Positions 56,639 to 64,000 of a DNA stretch of 64,000 nt are shown in pieces. A model generated the notes under the pieces. That model had not been told where the DNA came from and searched no databases. It worked only from the letters and a program-made list of their open reading frames with translations. The stretch lies in the NCBI GenBank assembly GCA_005784505.1, contig VCAZ01000008.1, positions 10,372,763 through 10,436,762 of the forward strand, in the 5' to 3' direction. The DNA comes from Bagarius yarrelli (lineage: Eukaryota; Chordata; Actinopteri; Siluriformes; Sisoridae). Each line of letters starts with the position of its first letter. Position 1 is the first letter of the stretch. The translations under genes and the position numbers were made by a program.

Positions 56639-56704
56639 TTGAATCATATGATAAGTTCTTTGCTAATTAGTCCTCATTAGCAAAGAACTTATCATATGAT
56701 TCAA
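56639..56704. repeat. Perfect 29-bp inverted repeat (hairpin)
   Basis: Left arm 56639-56667 begins TTGAATCATATGATAAGTTC and ends TTTGCTAAT. The right arm 56676-56704 is its exact reverse complement, with an 8-nt loop. Weaker symmetry outside the arms (TAGTTG on both sides, ~25 bp out) suggests a longer decayed inverted repeat, as in a small MITE. Confidence 0.95.
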
Positions 56705-56884
56705 GTCATGGAACCCTCAACTAAAATTGTAGCTAACAAACTAATATGTTAGCTTTTGTTAGCTTTAATTGTAGCTAATTTTGAACTTTTTCCTCGCAAT
56801 TTTTGTCTTTCAGGTTGAATATCCACATCATGGTGATGTCAAAGGTTGTGACGTTGCCAAAGATGTTGGCTTAGTGCGAAATAC

Positions 56885-57265
56885 TTTGTAGGTATGTACT
56901 TCCCGACTGTTCGAAAAATAGGTTCTATATAGTATGCTTACGGGTAGTAGGATGAAATTTGGACATGCTACATCCGCCATATTGATATTGTCACATAACG
57001 TACCAGATCACAGCAGTGAGAATTTAAAGTCAATGTTAAATGAGTTCAAATAAACGTCAAGGACTTTTTTCTAGAAGATACTTCAATCTTGAAAAGTGCT
57101 GCATCACAAGATTCTTACCATTTACGTGTAGGATAAGTCGTATCTCCTGCTGGATCATGGAAAAGTAAAGTGTAAATCGTATGCCTACTTCAATACCGGT
57201 GGATGTAGTCGATAGTCCGGGAAATTTTTATTAACTGTATTTTGCATAGTACTCGCCTCGCCTAC
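56885..57265 (+). repeat. TATGTACTTCCCGACTGTTCG repeat family, copy 1
   Basis: GGTATGTACTTCCCGACTGT, CCGCCATATTGATATTGTCA, CACAGCAGTGAGAATTTAAA, TAAATCGTATGCCTACTTCA and ACTGTATTTTGCATAGTACT recur in order at 59335-59670 with divergence. A part lies reversed at 50540-50605, and a decayed relative at 38605-38770. Termini and class not defined. Confidence 0.7.
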
Positions 57266-58430
57266 TCGCTCAGTGATGCGGCTTTTACCTTAGCTAGCTA
57301 TGAAATTCTAGCATTTATTTGCGATTTACCCGTGAAAGTTAATGATGACAGTTGCTCACCTCCCCGTTTCTCACCTGCTTTGCCTTGCCATACCCACTTC
57401 ACCTCCCTTCACCTCACAGCCATCCACACCCATTTAATTTAAAAAAAATCTTATGTAGACTTGAAATAAAAAAAGGTTTCATGTGCTTTTATAAATAAAA
57501 TCTGAATCTGGACATGCTGTTATTGGAAAATAATCAGAAGGATGTCTGCTTCATCACACCACCGTGCTGTTGGTTGTATTTGTGTATATGTTTCTACATG
57601 ATTACACATCCGTCACGTCAGTGTGAGTTATTTTAGTCCTTATTAGCCTTTATACGTAACTTAAATTGCTCTAAAATCATTTTTTCTGGATTATTAATGA
57701 AAGTTTTCTGGTGTTTGGTGTAAGATTAGTTTGTGTGTGTGTGTGTGTGTGTGTAAATTCTTGTGAGACAGGATAAAGGATTTCCTGTGTTGTGTTCCGT
57801 TCCTCATCGTTTCTCTGACTAATTCGGACATTCCAACGTGAACTCTCTGAAATCTGCAGCAGTTCATGCCTGCGCTCCGATTCCACTCTCGCGGTTCAGA
57901 GAAAGGACATTTTTCTCTCATGAGTAGAGGATAATGATATGTTATGAATGAGCTGGTCATCTCTTGGTGTTTGTTGGAGAAAGACACCTGCTCATCTCAC
58001 ACATACTGCGTTGCACTTTCTACAGATGAGCGATCGTGCAGCAAAGGAAAAAAAAAACAACAGCAGCAAAAAAACAAGTCTTAACCTTTTAATCGGTCTG
58101 AGTTTTGAGTCGTGTCTAGGAGTCACTCGGGGTGGAAAGGTAGGCGTCTTGCTCTTAATAACAGCTTGTATACTGTCCGTAAAGCTCATGATGATTGGTT
58201 TGGGGATTAGGATCGTTTCTGTGGTTTTTGACGAGACTCTATTCCGTCTGACGGGTTTGTTTTCTGTCTTTTCTGCGTTTCTGTGTCATATGCAGAGGTT
58301 TAATTTCCAAACCACCAAACTGCCACTTTTGTTTCACTTAACAGGGCCGTTAACCCAAAACTGCTTAGTGGGCTTGTTGCAATAGTCGGTGTTGATGGTG
58401 TTACCGTCAACACCTTTCCTAACGCAGAAC
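57266..58430. other. No gene recognised
   Basis: Contains a (GT)n at 57731-57754. The 145-codon frame at 57948-58385 spans mixed sequence without a recognisable domain. Confidence 0.35.
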
Positions 58431-58435
58431 CTCCC

Positions 58436-58727
58436 CAGGGGTCACAGGGATCTGCTGGAGTCTATCCCAGCTGTCTCTGAAAGGGCAAAAGGCAGGAGGG
58501 GTACATCCTGGACAGGTCACCAGTCCATCACAGGGCCACACACACTCACACTCACTCGTATCACTCGAATTCAGAATCACCAATCAACCAAACATACTTG
58601 TTTTTGGACTGTAAAAACACATGCAAGCACGGGGAGAACATACAAACTCCACACAGAATGGCCCCTGTCCAGGAATCGAACCTGGGCCTTCTTGCTATGA
58701 GGCAACAGTGCTAAACACTAAGCCTTA
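58436..58727 (-). mobile_element. V-SINE (DANA/HE1-like)
   Basis: Reverse copy: GGGTCACAGGGATCTGCTGG, CTGGACAGGTCACCAGTCCA, CAAACATACTTGTTTTTGGA, TGAGGCAACAGTGCTAAACA. Confidence 0.83.
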
Positions 58728-59289
58728 TTTTTTAACTTAATTATCTGGATGTAACGTTTATGTATAGACTTATTAATTGCGTAACTTTTTTAAAATCATT
58801 AAAATCTGCATTTACAATAGAAACTAATGTCAAATTTGTATCGCATTAATGTTTTTGCATGCAAAAAGAGACCTTACACATTACGCTTTAATGCAACAAC
58901 TAAAACAGTAAAAAACCTTGCACATAGGTACTATAGATTTGAGGTTATTAGTTTCCTAGTGCACTTTGACCCTGAGGACGGTCACATGTGGAAACGTTAC
59001 AAGCCCAACATTTGTTTTCCACGTGCTGTACTTACGGTGTTATACTTATTATTGTCTCTTTTAATCTTTGCGTTCTGAGTGCAGCAGTACAGCACGTAAA
59101 AATATCAGGCTACCTTCTGGCGGAAAGGTTATACCACAGGTCTACACTTTGGCCTGTCTTTGTAGGGAATTTACATTTTACACCCTTGAACATAATGCTG
59201 AACAAAACAAACTATGATTGGCTGCTTTTCATGTCAGTCAAGCGTTTATTTTGGCTAATAAAAGCTGCCATCAGTCTATAGTTCCGGTT

Positions 59290-59700
59290 ACACGAGAGAC
59301 TGGTGTCCAAAAGTGTATACTACATAAGCGTATACTACAAGTTGGTATGTACTTTGCGACCGTTAAAAAAGTTGCGGTTAGTATTAATGTAAATCGGATG
59401 TTCAAAATGGTGGGAAGCAGTGGCTCATGGTTAGGGTGTTGGACTGCCAACCATCACAGCAGCGCAAATTTAAAGTCTGACTTGAATGACATTTTATTTG
59501 GTTTTTAATACTAAAAGCACTTGAAAAGCGTGACATTGCGTCTTTCCGCCATTTCTCTCTAGCGCCGCCTTATGGGATAATTAAGTGTACATCGTATGCA
59601 TACTTCAAAATCCGGGCGGGAGTAGTAGATCATCCAGGAACATTTTGCGTACTGTATTTTGCATACTAGGAATTAGGACACACCGCTCGCCTCGCATATC
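59290..59700 (+). repeat. TATGTACTT repeat family, copy 2
   Basis: Diverged partner of 56885-57265: TTGGTATGTACTTTGCGACC, CACAGCAGCGCAAATTTAAA, ATCGTATGCATACTTCAAAA, ACTGTATTTTGCATACTAGG, CGCTCGCCTCG. A SINE-A head fragment (GGGAAGCAGTGGCTCATGGT) is inserted at about 59408-59450. Confidence 0.7.
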
Positions 59701-60167
59701 CAATAAGTGTTATTAGACACCCGGACTCTATCCAAAATGGCATATTTACCTACTGAATAGTGTGTGATTTTTGGATAGAGAATATGTGTGTAATAACATT
59801 TACAACTGAAAGCAGCGATTCTATAGGCTTCTCCACTATGCAAAGATTTATGTCCAAGTGGCCGCTTCAGCTTCAGAAGGAAACCCTGGAATGCATAATA
59901 TTGCTGTTGCATGGTGTTACGTGTTCAGCTTTTTAGCTGAAGATCGAATGCAAATAACATTTGCATGCTGGAGAAGCCCTTAGAACCGCTCTTGGTGCTC
60001 TGACGCATTTCCGTAATCAAATCGTGTGGGTTTTTTTGTTGGTTTGTTTACGTTCGTCAGTGGTAGTTTTTTGTTGACGGTTTGGTGGCATGTGTCTATT
60101 TATTTCATATTTTACTTCATTTATTTCACTTTAAACAGCACCGCCAACTTCACGCATCTTCAGCCAT

Positions 60168-60482
60168 TTTGGGCAGCACAATGGCTTTGTTGCCTCACAG
60201 CAAGAAGGTTCCAGGTTCGTATCCCCTGCAGAGGTCTTTCTGTGTGGAGTGTGATGTTCTCCCCGTGTTCGTGTTGGCTTCCTTCCACAGTCTAAAAACA
60301 TGTATGTTAGAGTAAGTGTGTGTGTGTGGTTGTTTGTGTGTATGTGGCCCTGTGATGGACTGGTGACCTGTCCAGTGTGACCCCTGCCTTTTCCCCGAAT
60401 AACAGCTGGGATAGATGAGAGAGACTCCAGCAGATCCCTGTGACCCTGATTAGGAATAAGATATAAACAATGAATGAATGAA
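60168..60482 (+). mobile_element. V-SINE (DANA/HE1-like), near full length
   Basis: GGGCAGCACAATGGCTTTGT head, TTGCCTCACAGCAAGAAGGT, GGTTCGTATCCCCTGC (B box), TTTCTGTGTGGAGTGTGATG, central part, CCCTGTGATGGACTGGTGAC, CAGCAGATCCCTGTGACCCT and a (GAAT)n tail. Confidence 0.85.
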
Positions 60483-60519
60483 TGGATCTTCACATTTTAT
60501 CATGCAACTTGCAGAATTT

Positions 60520-60805
60520 TTTTGGTGAGTGTGTGATTGTGACCGAGAGAGTGTGTGTGAGTGTGTGGGACACTGTGGGTGTGTTGGATAGAACGTAAAC
60601 TCTCTATGTGTGTGTTTGAGTCTGTGAGTGATCGTGATACGTGTATATGTGTTTGGGTGTGTATGTGTATGTGAGTGTGTGTTAGAGTGAGTGCGAGAGT
60701 GTGCGAGACTCTGTGTGTGTGTGTTTGAGTGGGAGACTCTAAAAGTGTGTGTCTCCTCAGCTGTTTGTATGTATGCCCTTGTGTGTGTGTGTGTGTGGTG
60801 TTATT
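60520..60805. repeat. Degenerate GT/GAGTGTG repeat
   Basis: GTGTGTGAGTGTGTGGGA, GTGTATGTGTATGTGAGTGT and similar for ~290 bp. Confidence 0.85.
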
Positions 60806-61239
60806 AACAGCGAGAGCTCAGTGAGGAATGTGACTGCAGGAACTCCAGGCATGTTAGAGACACTCACACACTTCACCCCGTCTTTTCCTCGAAACACACT
60901 CGAAACAGTCTCAATACCTCAAACAGTGCAGTGTTATGATCTGTAACCAACTTTATTTGCACACTTTAACACGTAACACTCGTTTTAAGCCCAGTCGATC
61001 TTTCCTAATCTGTTTATCTGCTAGAAACTCGGCCATGCAGCTCTCATCTTACTGTCGCCATTTAGCATGAATGCCGCATCGCTCGTAAATCTAGAGTTTT
61101 TTAACATATAATAATAAAGAAAAGGTACAATTCAGTATGTCATATGGTGTACCGTGGAACCCATCTTACGCATTTTGACCCTAAGAGTTAAATTGATTTA
61201 CACGTCTATTCTAAATGTTTGGAGTTTTATAATGATTAT

Positions 61240-61620
61240 TGTCACGAGACGTAAGATGAGATTTGGATGCAAGTGCAGTTTATTACAAAATAAAAAAAGA
61301 CAAACAAATTAAAGAATATGGAAAAAACAAGAAGCTAACAGAACCTGCCAGGACTTAACTGGAACATGACTTAGACACCGACTGTGACACGTGACAAAGC
61401 AAGACAAAGATTAACAAAGCAAAGAAGGAAAGTAATACAACAAGAAACTAGCAACATATAACCTGAAACATGACACAGACGAAGGAATCATGTGACAAGA
61501 CAGAAACAACATAAACAAACATGGAGCACATGGTCTACAACATAAACACAGAAAACCCTCTGGTGGCCCGGCAGGGCAACACACCTGGCAAGCCCGACCG
61601 AGTCCTGGCATCTCCCCAAC
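61240..61620 (-). repeat. Dispersed repeat, family not named
   Basis: Begins TGTCACGAGACGTAAGATGA and continues with TGCAAGTGCAGTTTATTACA and many ACAAAGCA/AACATAAAC words. It looks like a reversed long fish repeat whose sense 3' end would read AATAAACTGCACTTGCATCC. Terminal structure not resolved. Confidence 0.4.
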
Positions 61621-61894
61621 TTTATATCCTACGACCAAACAACAACCCAGTTAAACCCCTAAAGTTGGTGGTGAAGTAAAGGTCCAGAAGATGGAAATTG
61701 GGGTCGTTTTGAATCTCCTGCGAACCTGGACCTTGGACCACCGGGAGGCTGTGGTAACATGAAGGGCCTGGAGAATAAATTGGGGAAGGGAGCCATGACA
61801 AGGCTGGCCCATGACCCGGACCAGTTCCCAAGACAGGACGTGCAGTCTCTCCATTTAATCCTGATCCTGACTCCACCTTTGCAGGAGCTTGAGC

Positions 61895-61968
61895 ACTATA
61901 CCACCAAGCTGCCGCTACAGGGCCCCTGAAAAGGCCCATAACCCTTAATTGCTCAGTGGTACAATCAA
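61895..61968 (+). mobile_element. SINE (family A) fragment
   Basis: GCTGCCGCTACAGGGCCCCT, GGCCCATAACCCTTAATTGC, TCAGTGGTACAA. The following ATAAAATTTTATTTGTATAG is a frequent fish repeat end. Confidence 0.6.
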
Positions 61969-62279
61969 ATAAAATTTTATTTGTATAGTGCTTCAAACAA
62001 ATAGTGCTAGCAATAGCTAGCATTAGCTAGTGCTAGTCACATAGCAGCTGTAGAGAACGTAAGAAAAAAAAAATCAAGATTAATATTTTTAATACGTACA
62101 AATAAAATCTTTAACACTTTCCGTACTTATGCTAACAAGTGATTTTTTTTTTTTTTTTTTTTAATATCTAGCCTTTCGTTTGACGTTTTTATTTGTAACA
62201 TACTGTACATTCGAGCTACCGCTGCCCACTTCCTTCTGTCCATTTTAGCCTGGGGTGTACAAACTTTTGGCCTTGACTG

Positions 62280-62620
62280 TGTCTTGCCTCGTGTGCACAG
62301 GGAATAACACGCTGACAGTTTTAAGCGTTTTCACTAGGAGTTCTACTGACGGGAGAACTCGCACGTACACAGACATCACATGCACAGAGTTTGTAATTTC
62401 ATGCCTGCTGAAATTCCTGCGAGGGCGTCGCTGATGTGAGCGCGGGAGGGATTATAGGGGGTGCTGTGACGGATTAACACCTTAAAGAAGGAAAAAAAGC
62501 AGCTGCGCTAAAGTGTTTAGAGTTGATTATTTTCCTGTAGCGGCACATCCCGGAATGATTATACCCGTAATTGTGAAATTACTGTGCTCTAATCAGATAT
62601 AAACATAAACTCATCAGACT
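62280..62620. other. Unique block, conserved-element candidate
   Basis: Non-repetitive sequence with GCGAGGGCGTCGCTGATGTG and CGGCACATCCCGGAATGATT. No open frame. Judged by composition only. Confidence 0.25.
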
Positions 62621-62634
62621 CTTTCTCTTTTTTG

Positions 62635-62705
62635 CTTTCTCTCTCGCTTGCTCTTTTTCTCCATCTTTCTTTTTCTCTTTTTTTTTGTTTTTTCTTTTCT
62701 CTCTC
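62635..62705 (+). repeat. Pyrimidine-rich tract
   Basis: CTTTCT/TTTTTC-rich stretch of ~70 bp. Confidence 0.85.
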
Positions 62706-62892
62706 TTGAAGATAACGACTGCTCACACTGTATATCTGAGCACATTATACGTCAAAGTGTAAAAATAAACACTGTTGGGTTATAGAAATAAAACAAAAAA
62801 TAAAAAAATAAATGTAATCAAATAGCGTCTCCGGCGTATATGGATGCGCAGGTGAGCGTTACGGTTATTACATATAGATTTATAGCTATATG

Positions 62893-63212
62893 TGGGCAGC
62901 ATGATGGCTTAGTGGTCAGTACTGTTGCCTCACAGCAAGAAGGTCCCAGGTTGGTAGTCCCTGCAGGGGTCTTTCTGTGTGGAGTTTCCAAGTTTTCCCT
63001 CTGCTTACGTGGGTTTACTCTGGGTTCTCCGGTTTCCTCCCACAGTCATGTATGTTAGGTTGATTGGTGATTCTAAATTGTGAGTGGTTGTTTGTCTCTA
63101 TGTGGCCCTGTGATGGAATAAGCAATGGATGGATGGATGGATGGATGGATGGATGGAATGGATGGATGGAAGGATGGATGGATGGATGGATGGATGGATG
63201 GATGGATGGAAT
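62893..63212 (+). mobile_element. V-SINE with expanded GGAT tail
   Basis: GGGCAGCATGATGGCTTAGT, CTCACAGCAAGAAGGTCCCA, TTTCTGTGTGGAGTTTCC, CTCCGGTTTCCTCCCACAGT, GGTTGATTGGTGATTCTAAA, CCCTGTGATGGAATAAGCAA, then (GGAT)n at 63125-63210. The segment between GATGGA and AATAAGC in other copies is deleted. Confidence 0.85.
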
Positions 63213-63339
63213 GACTTTATGAAATCTTGCGCTCTCTTTTACGTTTCTTTCTTCTTGTATTAAAGTTGTTTGCTAGGTTTACTTTTTACTATTAGACCTT
63301 TTAAGTTAAATTTAATTTTCTGTATATACAGTCCATTTA

Positions 63340-63640
63340 TAGTATTTTGCCAAACGTTTGTAGACACATGACCACAGATCCATATGTGGTTCCTCTTTAA
63401 AATGTTGCCATAAATTCGGAATCACACAGTCGTCTAGAACATCTTTGTATGTTGTAGCATTACATTATTCATTTACTGGAACGAACAGACTCAAACCCTG
63501 TTCCAGAATGACAATGATCCTGTGACCAAACCCCTGAACTCCATGAAGTTCCATCACATACTGTGCTCTGATTGGAGGGAATAAACTTGAGGTCCTCCTT
63601 ACCTGATGTTAGTGTCTGATCTCATTGATATTGTAAATAA
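63340..63640 (+). mobile_element. Tc1-like element remnant
   Basis: TTTTGCCAAACGTTTGTAGA, CATATGTGGTTCCTCTTTAA, TGTATGTTGTAGCATTACAT and CCTGTTCCAGAATGACAATG match in order a Tc1-like family I recall as common in fish. The last word encodes the transposase region around the second catalytic aspartate (usual form QHDNDP or QMTMxL-type decay). Stops and internal deletion show a dead copy. Confidence 0.65.
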
Positions 63641-64000
63641 ATAAACACACATCTCACATTCAAGTTCTAAATCGTAGTAGAGTTTATTTTAACAGAAAAT
63701 GAGGAGTATCTGGGATCAGATGTTGAAAAATCACATACATTTGTGAAGGTTAGGTGTTTGACAGTATAGTTGACAGTATAGCGTATCTACAGTACATACA
63801 AGCTGGTTTGTACAAGTACAAACTAGTGATACTGAACCTACCTAATGACTAATTAGGGATTTAGTCCGGTCACTCTTACAATGGGATGTACAGTAATAAG
63901 CTTTATAATAAGCTCTGTTGCTTCCCCCAGTACACGCTGTATCGCCAGGGTTCGATTTCTGTTTCTGCTTCAACTGTGCGAAATCATCTGCCTATCGAGA
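63641..64000. other. Window end, nothing recognised
   Basis: AT-rich sequence with no element or exon called. The last bases (CGCCAGGGTTCGATTTCTGT) include a B-box-like word that could start a further SINE. Confidence 0.4.

Noticed and set aside
57948..58385. 145-codon frame as a new gene
   Set aside because: No recognisable domain, no convincing splice acceptor, an A-run inside, and no coding-like constraint visible.

Overview
The window is vertebrate nuclear DNA, most likely from a teleost fish. Evidence: a split gene with consensus GT-AG introns, a protein matching the vertebrate synaptic family RIMS, fish-type tRNA-derived SINEs including a DANA/HE1-like V-SINE, remnants of L2/Rex1-like and RTE-like LINEs, Tc1/mariner and hAT-type DNA elements, and very abundant CA, TATC, GGAT, AAT and CT microsatellites. 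The mixture would suit an otophysan such as a catfish, but the species cannot be fixed from the sequence alone. There are no bacterial genes, operons or CRISPR arrays.

One protein-coding gene can be rebuilt with confidence: rims3 (regulating synaptic membrane exocytosis 3, RIM3-gamma), on the + strand. Six coding exons lie at 3180-3420, 33940-34081, 34201-34313, 35645-35746, 35902-36041 and 37258-37470. All junctions keep frame and give a 316-residue protein: a short serine-rich head, the conserved KKRRSSLGAKMVAIVGL block, and a C-terminal C2 domain that lacks the usual calcium-binding aspartates. The first intron is about 30.5 kb and consists largely of repeats.

Layout. 1-3143: a duplicated 36-bp minisatellite and AT-rich sequence upstream of the first visible coding exon. 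3421-33939: intron 1, holding a LINE 3' end, (AT)n, a 450-bp polypurine tract, a SINE running into a 1.27-kb AAT array, a 1-kb TATC/TCTG array, a 60-bp tandem repeat, an hAT-like element, two copies of a composite 36-bp-repeat element, a 1.26-kb GTACT-rich 12-bp minisatellite and a 420-bp polypyrimidine tract. 34082-37257: introns 2-5, with a 270-bp direct duplication shared by introns 1 and 3 and a ~110-bp tandem repeat in intron 5. 37471-47200: the rims3 3' UTR and flank, with a second hAT-like element, a small mariner-like element that keeps a transposase motif, a foldback-type element and a 1.1-kb TATAGG/TGCACTA repeat field. 47290-48060: a palindrome around (AT)n next to an RTE-like LINE end. 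48490-48785: a small CpG-rich, promoter-like segment with a CTCF-like motif, a perfect CRE and a splice donor, possibly the first exon of another + strand gene. 48790-64000: no exon recognised; SINEs, microsatellites, a perfect 29-bp hairpin and a Tc1-like remnant.

I found no clear new multi-gene system. The best leads are structural: dispersed elements that carry CTCF-like cores, repeated foldback and inverted architectures, a mobile-looking element built around a 36-bp GC-box-like minisatellite, and the promoter-like island at 48.5-48.8 kb. All identifications come from reading the sequence and recalled family features; no database search was possible.
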